64,000 bases of DNA. Source: Patescibacterium sp964487795. Lineage in GTDB: Bacteria; Patescibacteriota; Patescibacteriia; Patescibacteriales; Patescibacteriaceae. Under the pieces are notes generated by a model. It did no database searches. It was given only the letters and a program-made list of their open reading frames with translations, and was not told where the DNA came from. How positions within the stretch are numbered: position 1 is the first letter of the stretch; each line of letters opens with the position of its first letter. Where the stretch lies: NCBI GenBank assembly GCA_964487795.1, contig CAZASI010000001.1, positions 62,001-126,000 on the forward strand, in the 5' to 3' direction. The translations under genes and the position numbers were made by a program. Positions 8,703 through 14,904 of the stretch are shown piece by piece.

Positions 8703-8846
8703 ATGAAAAAAGAAATTATTACTTTAAAGATCAATCGCGTTAAGCAAGTAAAGAGAATGTCACGCGGTGTTTTTTCCGGACTAAAACTCGGAACAAAATC
8801 ATTTCGTGATAAAAGTAAATATACACGGAAAATAAAACATAAATAA
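8703..8846 (+). CDS. Small basic protein, 47 residues
   Basis: ATG 8703 to TAA 8846. The product begins MKKEIITLKINRVKQVKRMS and ends KYTRKIKHK; about a third of the residues are Lys or Arg and almost none are acidic, suggesting nucleic-acid binding. An AAGGGTGAG ribosome site lies 3-12 nt upstream. No family recognised. It sits between two structured non-coding stretches of the island. Confidence 0.5.
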   Translation: MKKEIITLKINRVKQVKRMSRGVFSGLKLGTKSFRDKSKYTRKIKHK

Positions 8847-9216
8847 TAAACAGAAACGGGGTTGATTGTGAAAGCGAACAAAGTTATGGGAGCTAGCATC
8901 TCCCGAAAAACTGCTCAGAAAAATTTTAGGCAATATTTCGATATTGCCTTCTCTCCTCAAGCGATAGCCAATACTCTCCAGTCATACGCTATCGCCTGAG
9001 GAGAGAAGAATAAGAATGTTCTTTTCAAGAGGCGCGCCGGCGACCATCCGGCAATAAGAGGATTGGTAAAAAAACAGTATACGTACTGCGGAATTTTTCA
9101 ACTCTAGAGTACACACCCATGACTCTAAGAAAAATTCAGCCAAGACCAAGAGATTCCTGATACTACCTCTTGGCGCACGCTTCTAGCTAATAATTTTTAG
9201 CTAGCACAACGTGTTT
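8847..9216 (+). other. Non-coding spacer with strong hairpins
   Basis: No gene seen. Stems include AGGCAATAT with a TTCG loop (8928-8949) and a 19-bp hairpin with one mismatch (8949-8968 with 8988-9007). There is also a CCGG hairpin with loop CGACCAT (9036-9052), GAATTTTTC/GAAAAATTC (about 9099-9160), CCAAGAG/CTCTTGG (about 9149-9178) and CTAGCTAA/TTAGCTAG (about 9183-9204). The density of stems is far above what ordinary intergenic DNA shows. Confidence 0.7.
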
Positions 9217-9366
9217 CAAAACTGGCGGGTTACGCACTTGCGATAGGACGCAAGACCCTTCGGCGACGAAAAAAGCACGCTTTGGGGGAAGTGAAAAAAA
9301 CTTCACTTCCCTTCTTTATCAGAATCTTAACTGTCAGAATAATCTGAAGTCGAGGTTCAGTAGAGA
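9217..9366 (+). ncRNA. Island structured RNA element, copy A
   Basis: First of three copies (A, B, C). Order: CAAAACTG; a stem GGGT...ACCC holding CTTGCG/CGCAAG (9239-9252); a GNRA hairpin TTCG-GCGA-CGAA (9259-9270); and a hairpin GGGAAGTGAA/TTCACTTCCC (9286-9311). The last part is a long stem made of TCTTTAT (9313-9319) with GTAGAGA (9360-9366) and GAATCTT (9322-9328) with GAGGTTC (9352-9358), capped by ACTgTCAGA-ATAA-TCTGAAGT (9330-9350). It ends 47 nt before the next start codon. Confidence 0.8.
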
Positions 9367-9393
9367 ATAGTACATTACATTAAAATTATTTCA

Positions 9394-9408
9394 CCGTTTG
9401 GAGGACGG
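9394..9408 (+). promoter_or_regulatory. Ribosome site displayed in a hairpin loop
   Basis: CCGT (9394-9397) can pair with ACGG (9405-9408), placing TTGGAGG with the Shine-Dalgarno core in the loop, 5 nt before ATG 9414. A similar arrangement occurs at 11273-11286. Confidence 0.5.
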
Positions 9409-9413
9409 AAACA

Positions 9414-9662
9414 ATGATAGTAACTATCAACGGTAAAACATTTAGCTTCAATGATAAAGCCGAAGTCAAAGTTAATGGCTATGACCTCGACATTATTGAT
9501 CCGGAGTTCGATAGAACAACGGAGAAACAGGAGGCTGGTTTTACTAGCGTTCCCATCTCTCTTCCATCATGGATACGTCCTAATAAAACATATCTTGATC
9601 CCTGCTCAAAAATTTATCTTGACGCAGCGGGAAGAAGAAGACTTAATGCCTACTTCGATTAA
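9414..9662 (+). CDS. Hypothetical small protein, 82 residues
   Basis: Starts MIVTINGKTFSFNDKAEVKV, a short beta-rich stretch, and ends GRRRLNAYFD. No signal peptide, membrane segment or known motif. Start supported by the GGAGG ribosome site at 9400-9404. A second frame overlapping it (9451-9753) has no ribosome site and runs into the spacer. It lies between element copies A and B of the island. Confidence 0.6.
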   Translation: MIVTINGKTFSFNDKAEVKVNGYDLDIIDPEFDRTTEKQEAGFTSVPISLPSWIRPNKTYLDPCSKIYLDAAGRRRLNAYFD

Positions 9663-9888
9663 ACTGAATACATCGATTATGAGAACAGTCCTCGTAATCA
9701 ATGCCCGGCGATCAGATAATCCGGACATGGCAGTACACCAAAGGTCTCTCTAACAAGAGGGTTTGAAGGCGTTGATACAAACGACCTAATCAAAATCAGA
9801 AAGTAATTGCAGGAGTAACGACTGACTCCGAGGCAAAATTACTTTATCTTAATAACACCTTCCTGAGGTGCATTATTAAGAGTCTGAA
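9663..9888 (+). other. Non-coding spacer with nested hairpins
   Basis: No gene seen. It opens with a CCGGCGATCA...CCGG motif (9703-9725) also found after two other island genes. Nested stems AAGTAATT/AATTACTT with inner GGAGT/ACTCC lie at about 9800-9845, and CTTAATAA/TTATTAAG with inner CCT/AGG at about 9848-9880. Confidence 0.65.
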
Positions 9889-10043
9889 CCAAAACTGACG
9901 GCTTAAAGAGAATTTGTGAGACAGGACTCACAAATGCCTTCTGGAAACAGAAAAAATCTCTTGGGGAAGTGAAAAAACTTCACTTCCCCTCTTTATCAGA
10001 ATCTTGACTGTAAGAATAATCTGAAGTCGAGGTTCAGTAGAGA
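9889..10043 (+). ncRNA. Island structured RNA element, copy B
   Basis: Same order as copies A and C: CAAAACTGACGGC; a variable stem TTTGTGAG/CTCACAAA (9913-9933); TTCTG-GAAA-CAGAA (9939-9952); GGGGAAGTGAA/TTCACTTCCCC (9963-9989); TCTTTAT (9990-9996) pairing with GTAGAGA (10037-10043); GAATCTT pairing with GAGGTTC. The distal hairpin GACTGTAAGA-ATAA-TCTGAAGTC varies by point changes from copy A. It ends 38 nt before the next start codon. Confidence 0.82.
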
Positions 10044-10081
10044 GTGTAAATTGAAAAATTAAAATAGAAAGGTCCCATAAT

Positions 10082-10945
10082 ATGGAACTATTCAATATAG
10101 AGCTTCGCAGCGCTGATCAACTTAGTGCCGCTGAGAAACTTCCTAAAATTCCTGCTTTGGTTTCCGAGTACCGTGCGATTGAAAGCTCGGAATTCGCAAA
10201 CCGTAAGAACGGTGAATTTTTCCGAGTTTCTGTCGAGGGCAAAAATAAGGCCAGCGGTTCGGCGGGCATTGCCTATCTCAATGAAATGAAAGTTGAGATG
10301 AAAAACGGCAGCGAGTGGAATCAAATATATTCCACGGGAATGCGCCAGTATCGCGGAGCCTATAATTATGAGATCGATGATTGGGATCTTGCCATCTACG
10401 ACCCCGTAATTTTACGGGAGTCAAAAGATAAAGCTCAGGTTGCGTTTCGCACCGGAGTCGGCAATATCAAAATCTTTTCTTTCTCTAAGAAAGGCTTGAT
10501 AAAGCCGGGCGATTCCTTTAGCTGGAGAGACTACTCTGATCAGCTTGACCGCATTGAGCTTGTGAAAAACATGGTCAATGATCCCGAGCTGTTTAGACAG
10601 TACGTCAGTAAAAGCATTAAGGAAAACCGTTGGCACACGAGTGACAACACTTTTCTTAATGACGGGGAGCTCATCGTTCAGTTCGCAAATCATGCGAGCC
10701 GCGACTATGACGCCGCCACTGACAAATATCAATTTTGCTTTTTAGTAAAAGGCAAAGGGATAGCTGTCTCCGAAGTTTTGTACTCTGGTTTACGTAATCC
10801 GACATCTCAGTTCTCTACAAATTACGCTTATCTTGAGAAAGCTGAATTAATTTCAGCTGATGACAAGCAGATCGTAATTGAAGTTGAATTGTCGGCCAGA
10901 CGTCAGGGTTGGACTCAAGCGTATCGTTTTACGATACGCTTATAA
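10082..10945 (+). CDS. Hypothetical protein, 287 residues
   Basis: Begins MELFNIELRSADQLSAAEKL; no signal peptide or transmembrane segment. Aromatic and charged beta-like stretches alternate throughout (for example GMRQYRGAYNYEIDDWDLAIYDP near residue 82), suggesting a mostly beta, soluble fold. The ribosome site is AAAGGTCCC. No family recognised. Codon use is relatively GC-rich, like the 144-residue gene and unlike the flanking chromosome. It is preceded by element copy B and followed by copy C. Confidence 0.65.
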   Translation: MELFNIELRSADQLSAAEKLPKIPALVSEYRAIESSEFANRKNGEFFRVSVEGKNKASGSAGIAYLNEMKVEMKNGSEWNQIYSTGMRQYRGAYNYEIDDWDLAIYDPVILRESKDKAQVAFRTGVGNIKIFSFSKKGLIKPGDSFSWRDYSDQLDRIELVKNMVNDPELFRQYVSKSIKENRWHTSDNTFLNDGELIVQFANHASRDYDAATDKYQFCFLVKGKGIAVSEVLYSGLRNPTSQFSTNYAYLEKAELISADDKQIVIEVELSARRQGWTQAYRFTIRL

Positions 10946-11102
10946 ACTCTTCGATTCAGATGCCGGCGATCATCCGGAAAAGCCCACGAGTCGGTGGTCG
11001 GAAGCTTGCAATAATAGTAAGCTGAACCGAATTTGTTACGGGAAGTGTTGGACTGCAATAATTATGCATTCGTGGTCCAACTGATTTCTTTCTTTAATGA
11101 AT
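10946..11102 (+). other. Non-coding spacer with hairpins
   Basis: No gene seen. GCCGG-CGATCAT-CCGGA at 10962-10978 repeats the post-gene motif. GTTGGAC (11047-11053) pairs with GTCCAAC (11075-11081) around an inner TGCA/TGCA stem. Confidence 0.65.
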
Positions 11103-11253
11103 CCAAAAACTGACGGCTATGAAGATGCTAGTTGAAGAGACTGGTAGCCCTCTGGAAACAGAGAAATTCTTTCGGGGAAGTGAATAAACTTTCACTTCCC
11201 CTCTTTATCAGAATCTTAATCAGCGGTATCTCGCGGTTGAGGTTCAGTAGAGA
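11103..11253 (+). ncRNA. Island structured RNA element, copy C
   Basis: Same order as copies A and B: CAAAAACTGACGGC; a stem closing GGCTA/TAGCC; CTCTG-GAAA-CAGAG (11150-11163), which differs from copy B by a compensatory T-A to C-G change; GGGGAAGTGAA/TTCACTTCCCC (11174-11201); TCTTTAT (11202-11208) with GTAGAGA (11247-11253); GAATCTT (11211-11217) with GAGGTTC (11239-11245). The distal hairpin is replaced by TCAGCGGTATCTCGCGGTTG, which resembles an arm of the palindrome at 51604-51697. It ends 38 nt before the next start codon. Confidence 0.82.
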
Positions 11254-11272
11254 TTGTTCTTAAATAAAAAAA

Positions 11273-11286
11273 CCGCACGGAGGCGG
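11273..11286 (+). promoter_or_regulatory. Ribosome site in a small hairpin
   Basis: CCGC (11273-11276) can pair with GCGG (11283-11286) around ACGGAG, so the Shine-Dalgarno GGAGG lies across loop and stem, 5 nt before ATG 11292. This parallels 9394-9408. Confidence 0.45.
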
Positions 11287-11291
11287 ATATT

Positions 11292-11603
11292 ATGAAGGCG
11301 ATAAAAATATTTTTTATTTTTATTTTTGCTTTAATAGTTATTACTGGTTGCCGGGAATCAAAATCAGGTAAAGAGAAAAATGCTGTTATCCGCTTATTGG
11401 GAGATAACCGGCATATATATCTTTCTTACATTGATACTGTAAGATTTCGGCCGCAGGATACACTAACTTTTATCTATGATCTGAACGAAAAATTCGTTCC
11501 AGGTTGGCAGATAAGCCGCATCCCTTACGGCGACACTATTATGGTTACTGATAAGAGCCAAAATGTGATGTATCGCCGCGGTGTGATCGAGGAGTTTCGA
11601 TAA
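11292..11603 (+). CDS. Small predicted lipoprotein
   Basis: 103 residues. Basic start MKAIK, hydrophobic core FFIFIFALIVI, then lipobox VITGC with Cys at residue 20, so it should be exported, lipidated and anchored by signal peptidase II. The mature part (about 84 residues) has beta-like segments and no motif I recognise (TVRFRPQDTLTFIYDL, GWQISRIPYGDTIMV). It is the fifth gene of the island, behind element copy C and ahead of the hammerhead ribozyme. Confidence 0.75.
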   Translation: MKAIKIFFIFIFALIVITGCRESKSGKEKNAVIRLLGDNRHIYLSYIDTVRFRPQDTLTFIYDLNEKFVPGWQISRIPYGDTIMVTDKSQNVMYRRGVIEEFR

Positions 11604-11616
11604 ATTGAAACCCTTT

Positions 11617-11639
11617 GGTGCAGTGATCACAACTGCACC
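11617..11639 (+). promoter_or_regulatory. Hairpin directly before the hammerhead ribozyme
   Basis: GGTGCAGT (11617-11624) pairs with ACTGCACC (11632-11639). It occupies the position that GGGGAAGTGAA/TTCACTTCCCC holds in the element copies. There is no T-run, so termination is uncertain. Confidence 0.7.
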
Positions 11640-11694
11640 TTCTGTCTTAAAGTATATTACTTTAACTGATGAGTCCTTAGAGGACGAAACAGAA
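11640..11694 (+). ncRNA. Type III hammerhead self-cleaving ribozyme
   Basis: All core parts are in order. Stem III 5' strand is TTCTGT, with the cleavage triplet GTC at 11644-11646. Stem I is TTAAAGT/ACTTTAA (11647-11653, 11659-11665). The core CTGATGA is at 11666-11672, stem II GTCC/GGAC at 11673-11685 and GAAA at 11686-11689. The stem III 3' strand is ACAGAA (11689-11694). Cleavage is expected after C11646, leaving about 72 nt of leader before ATG 11719. The open frame reading through it from 11605 is therefore not coding. Hammerheads of this type are known in bacteria and phages. Confidence 0.94.
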
Positions 11695-11718
11695 ACCGCA
11701 CCTTTCAGAGGAGAAATA

Positions 11719-12579
11719 ATGAAATTTATCGGCTTTAAAGACGTAGAAGCTTTTGCGCAAATCATTGAAGCTGATGCCTCGGGTATCGGAGATAATGTTC
11801 ATGTGGTTGTTGCTGAAATGCCGGATCAACAAGGCATTATGCAATATTTTATCGGCTTAGAAAAAGCTCAAGAGATTGCTGAAGAGGACAAGAATAACTT
11901 AGTCATCCTGACAAGTTTTGTTCCCCTCACTTTTCTTGCCACCAGGAAACATTTTCACGAAGCTATGGCTGATCCCCGCGTACTTTTTATCAGATTGCCT
12001 TTTAGCGCCGAAGACCTTAGGCAGGCTCTTAAAGATTATGAAACGAATCCTCGTCCTGCCGACGAGTTAGCAAAGCATCTTGGTCATATCAAACGGACTA
12101 ATAATGCTCTGAGCATGCTACAGCATGACGGACGCTATCTGGTTGATCTGCCGGCCGATGACTCGCGAAAGAAACACTGGCTCGACAAAGCCAATGTCAC
12201 ACTTGGCGATGGTTCATTTGACGAGCTTTGGGCAAAGCTCAAGGGTCAAGTTCCTTCAGTAAGTTCTTCGCTATCAGGCATGACATTTCCTGATGTCTGC
12301 GTTGATATTGAAGGTACTCTTTTCACACCTGAAGGCGTTTTAAGAACCGAGGTTCTTGAAACGGTCAAGGCGTATGAAACAACAAACCCGATCACCGTCT
12401 GGACCGGAGGTGATATCGAAAAGTTAGATAAACTTCTACGCAGAAACAACATTCTTTGGAAAGTACTTCCTAAAGAAGCCTTGCGTGGAGCTACCGTTGA
12501 GATTATCATTGATGATCTGCCGCAAACGGAGTTTTTCGAACAGTACGGTGTGAATTGTGCAACGTACATTCAGGTTTAA
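11719..12579 (+). CDS. Receiver-like plus HAD-like two-domain protein, function unknown
   Basis: 286 residues from ATG 11719, chosen for its AGAGGAG ribosome site (11707-11713) and because the longer frame would run through the ribozyme. Residues about 15-105 look like a receiver-type alpha/beta fold (HVVVAEMPD, NLVILTSFV, VLFIRLPFSAEDLRQAL) without a clear phospho-acceptor Asp/Lys set. Residues about 190-286 carry HAD motifs: VDIEGTLF (nucleophile Asp; second acid is Glu), VWTGGD, a Lys in WKVLPKE, and IIDDLPQ. Such a fusion could be a sensor-like phosphohydrolase or an inactive binder. The substrate is unknown. Last gene of the island. Confidence 0.65.
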   Translation: MKFIGFKDVEAFAQIIEADASGIGDNVHVVVAEMPDQQGIMQYFIGLEKAQEIAEEDKNNLVILTSFVPLTFLATRKHFHEAMADPRVLFIRLPFSAEDLRQALKDYETNPRPADELAKHLGHIKRTNNALSMLQHDGRYLVDLPADDSRKKHWLDKANVTLGDGSFDELWAKLKGQVPSVSSSLSGMTFPDVCVDIEGTLFTPEGVLRTEVLETVKAYETTNPITVWTGGDIEKLDKLLRRNNILWKVLPKEALRGATVEIIIDDLPQTEFFEQYGVNCATYIQV

Positions 12580-12586
12580 TATTACA

Positions 12587-12612
12587 AAGGCGAGACAATA
12601 AAGTCTCGCCTT
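12587..12612 (+). terminator. Hairpin ending the island
   Basis: AAGGCGAGAC pairs perfectly with GTCTCGCCTT around AATAAA, 8 nt after the last stop codon. The downstream T-run is weak, so termination efficiency is uncertain. Confidence 0.6.
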
Positions 12613-12662
12613 CATGATTTAGATGACAAAGAAATTTGTTTTCCAATATTCAACAAGTAGTA

Positions 12663-12691
12663 TTGACTCTTTCTACTTTTTATGTTATTGT
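12663..12691 (+). promoter_or_regulatory. Promoter for the gene at 12736
   Basis: TTGACT (12663-12668), a 17-nt spacer and TATTGT (12686-12691), with TG at 12683-12684 as a possible extended -10. Confidence 0.65.
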
Positions 12692-12735
12692 CACGAATTA
12701 CCTTGCATTTTAAAAACTAAATAAAAATAAATATA

Positions 12736-13485
12736 ATGACAAATAAAGGAACTTTATTAGCGTATTTTGATGACACAATTCTTGAATTAAAAACTTCAAA
12801 AAGCATTAATCTAGTCCCTTTTGAAAAAGGGGCCGAAGAAATTATTGCCAAACACAATAATACTAAACAAGCTCTCCGCCGAAAACTTTCCTTGGCCGAT
12901 TTTCACTTTGTCAACGAATTAAAACAAAAAATTCTTCTCGACTTGCAAGCTTTAAAACTTACATTGGAAGGAGTCCCCAGCCTTAACTTCGATATCTACC
13001 ACAGTTGCACCATCAAAATTGATGCCAACGCCTCTTTGGAAGAGTTGGTAAAAAGAGGTAAATATAGTGTTTGGGGTAGAAACTATAATTCGGAAAAATA
13101 TCCAAAACCCAACTGGGAAGTCGAAACGCTGGATTTATTGATTATTAATTTCAATACCTTAGCGGTGCGACCATATAAACAGATGGTACAAAAAGTTACT
13201 AAAAAATTCGCTGCGCTCGGTAGATTTGCCGGCATATATGAACTGGCGCATCTTGGCTGGCAATATCCAGATCTACAAAAGCGCTTCATCGAGCTCTATG
13301 GTCTCGGTTCTCAATTCTCTTCATTTGATGAAGGCTTTCGCATGGAATTAGAATTCTGTCCCTGCCTAACTTATTCTTACGAAGATGCTGGAGCGAAAGT
13401 TCGCGGCTTCTATACTAAAAATGAGGTTAACATGATGTACGATCATAATTTCTGCAGTACAGGCTTTGTTATGATAAAGAAATAG
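12736..13485 (+). CDS. Hypothetical protein, 249 residues
   Basis: Begins MTNKGTLLAYFDDTILELKT. Soluble, no signal peptide or transmembrane segment. A helical segment near residues 30-80 is followed by mixed alpha/beta sequence (VETLDLLIINFNTLAV, MELEFCPCLTYSYEDAG). I recognise no domain. It is monocistronic: its own promoter lies upstream and a hairpin at 13501-13532 downstream. There is no good Shine-Dalgarno before ATG. Composition is like the ordinary chromosome, so it appears to lie outside the RNA island. Confidence 0.65.
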   Translation: MTNKGTLLAYFDDTILELKTSKSINLVPFEKGAEEIIAKHNNTKQALRRKLSLADFHFVNELKQKILLDLQALKLTLEGVPSLNFDIYHSCTIKIDANASLEELVKRGKYSVWGRNYNSEKYPKPNWEVETLDLLIINFNTLAVRPYKQMVQKVTKKFAALGRFAGIYELAHLGWQYPDLQKRFIELYGLGSQFSSFDEGFRMELEFCPCLTYSYEDAGAKVRGFYTKNEVNMMYDHNFCSTGFVMIKK

Positions 13486-13500
13486 ATTTGCACTTTAACT

Positions 13501-13532
13501 AAAACCGATTAACGAATACGCTAATCGGTTTT
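13501..13532 (+). terminator. Intrinsic terminator
   Basis: AAAACCGATTA pairs with TAATCGGTTTT and is followed by a T/A-rich tail. It lies 15 nt after the preceding stop. Confidence 0.75.
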
Positions 13533-13551
13533 ATTTTATACAAGAAATTAC

Positions 13552-13570
13552 TGTGGTATAATACAATATA
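13552..13570 (+). promoter_or_regulatory. Extended -10 promoter of the TrmB-type gene, leaderless start
   Basis: TGTGGTATAAT at 13552-13562 is a consensus -10 with a TG extension; the -35 region is weak. Start of transcription about 7 nt downstream falls on or beside the A of ATG 13570, so the mRNA has essentially no leader. Confidence 0.7.
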
Positions 13571-14334
13571 TGATTAGTTATAAACAAATTATCGAATTCG
13601 GCCTGGACGAAAAAGAAGCCCGTGTCTTTTTGGCTGCTTTAGAGTTGGGCGGTGAGAGCGTTTTAGCTATAGCAAAAAAAGCCGGCATTAACCGCGTCGC
13701 TACCTATGACGCGCTTGAGAGCTTAATTAAGCGCGGTCTTATCAGCACCTTTGTAAAAGGTAAACGTACGTATTACTCAGCAACCGAACCTGACCGACTT
13801 GAACATTTGCTCGAACTTGAAAAACAAGAAATTACCAATAAAGAAAATGTACTCGGTAGATTAATGCCTGAGCTTAAATCTTTGTATAATTTTTCCAGCA
13901 AAAAACCAAAGGTCATGTATTATGAAGGTAAGGCCGGCGTCAAAACAATTCAGAACAGTTTTCTTAAAACCCCTGATAAATTGTTGCGACTTATTTATTA
14001 CTACGATGCCCTTAATACTTCTTTTACAAAAAAAGAAATGGAAGAGTATGGTCAACGCCGCGCTAAAGCCGATATTGGTATTAAAGCTATCGCAGTTATC
14101 AAGGATAAGAAACTTCAAGTAGATCAGACTAATAAAAATGTTGAACGCGTTTACATCAGTTATGACGATTTTCCAATGGAAAGCGATATTACAATCTATG
14201 GAAATAAAATTGCCTTTGTTTCCTTGCCGCAACTTTTTGGAGTTGTTATTGAAAGCGAAGAGTTAGCTAATACCATGAAGTCATTTTTTGAACTTGCCTG
14301 GACGATTTCAAAAAAGAATCCTTCCTCAATTTAA
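13570..14334 (+). CDS. TrmB family transcriptional regulator
   Basis: 254 residues. The N-terminal winged helix reads LDEKEARVFLAALELG, then VLAIAKKAGINRVATYDALE and SLIKRGLISTFVKGKRTYYSA (about 10-72), the usual TrmB/HTH layout. A short coiled linker (LEHLLELEKQEITNKEN) and a C-terminal ligand-type alpha/beta domain follow (YYEGKAGVKTIQNSF onward). The ligand is unknown; the family often senses sugars in archaea. The gene is monocistronic between an extended -10 promoter and a strong terminator. The leaderless start explains the missing ribosome site. Confidence 0.85.
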   Translation: MISYKQIIEFGLDEKEARVFLAALELGGESVLAIAKKAGINRVATYDALESLIKRGLISTFVKGKRTYYSATEPDRLEHLLELEKQEITNKENVLGRLMPELKSLYNFSSKKPKVMYYEGKAGVKTIQNSFLKTPDKLLRLIYYYDALNTSFTKKEMEEYGQRRAKADIGIKAIAVIKDKKLQVDQTNKNVERVYISYDDFPMESDITIYGNKIAFVSLPQLFGVVIESEELANTMKSFFELAWTISKKNPSSI

Positions 14335-14343
14335 TAAAAAATT

Positions 14344-14373
14344 AGAGCCGACTTGCATTTGCAAGTCGGCTCT
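14344..14373. terminator. Bidirectional intrinsic terminator
   Basis: A 13-bp perfect stem, AGAGCCGACTTGC with GCAAGTCGGCTCT around ATTT. T-rich sequence follows on the plus strand (TTTTA) and on the minus strand (AATTTTTTATT). It serves the TrmB-type gene and the minus-strand RNA locus next door. Confidence 0.9.
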
Positions 14374-14376
14374 TTT

Positions 14377-14752
14377 ATGTTGCCCACAAATTTATCGCGT
14401 GGGCGATCGTCATGTTTTAGCGATGTATTTTTCGTTGATAAATACGCATCGCTTCTTTTTACATCAGTTCCACTGATACTGAGGTTATTTATTGGTTAGC
14501 TTCCTGCTCCGCCCAATATGATACCCTCCTTTTCCTTATGTACGAACATGTTTTTTCGCTCCCCTTTCTTGGAGTGCAACATGAGAACGAACTTGAATCC
14601 CTCTTGTCTGTGATTAATAAATTCTCGGTGTGAGCCGAGGGATAGGGGACAAAATCTATGATTTCCCCTATCCCATCCGTCTATCGCTAGACGGTGAAAA
14701 TATTTAGGCACATCCCATGGGACCCTCCTCCGTTAGGTTTATGAAATTGTGA
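14377..14752 (-). ncRNA. Structured minus-strand transcript, candidate non-coding RNA or tiny-peptide mRNA
   Basis: Bounded by the promoter at 14760-14788 and the terminator at 14344-14373, giving about 400 nt. On the minus strand: a strong ribosome site GGAGGAGGG ahead of a 4-codon frame ATGGGATGTGCCTAA (about 14731-14717), then CCGTCTA-GCGA-TAGACGG with a GNRA loop. Next is a 10-bp stem GGGATAGGGG/CCCCTATCCC, then CTCGG/CCGAG, GCCCAC/GTGGGC and AGCGAT/ATCGCT stems. A frame at 14549-14496 with a GGGGAG ribosome site would encode MFVHKEKEGIILGGAGS. I could not match it to tmRNA, 6S or SRP RNA. Confidence 0.5.
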
Positions 14753-14759
14753 ATTAGCT

Positions 14760-14788
14760 ACACTATATACTATATTCAGAATTTTGTC
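14760..14788 (-). promoter_or_regulatory. Promoter of the minus-strand RNA locus
   Basis: On the minus strand TTGACA is followed by a 17-nt spacer and TATAGT, a near-consensus sigma-70 promoter firing away from uvrB. Positions are accurate to about 2 nt. Confidence 0.75.
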
Positions 14789-14904
14789 AAGTCTATACAA
14801 TTCATATTCATAAAAAATGGCTAAAATAAGATAAAATATAGAATATATACCATAAATAGTAATAATTATTTACAGTTTATATAGTCAAAGAAAGCCTGTA
14901 ATCA

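Noticed and set aside
9217..11253. Integron attC sites or a CRISPR array as explanation of the spaced repeats
   Set aside because: No integrase, no RYYYAAC/GTTRRRY core, repeats about 0.7-1.2 kb apart and genes lie between them; repeat-spacer periodicity is absent.
9990..11253. tRNA-like T arm (GGTTCAGT) in the elements
   Set aside because: No matching acceptor, D or anticodon arms; the bases pair instead in the long element stem.
11605..11718. Upstream extension of the receiver-HAD gene
   Set aside because: The extra 38 codons are the hammerhead ribozyme and its preceding hairpin; a good ribosome site precedes ATG 11719.
7112..12615. Prophage or plasmid remnant
   Set aside because: No recognisable phage, integrase, replication or mobilisation gene; flanks carry no attachment repeats that I can see.
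14496..14711. 71-codon frame starting with GTG on the minus strand
   Set aside because: It crosses two strong hairpins, the product is not protein-like, and the ribosome site better fits the ATG a few bases upstream.
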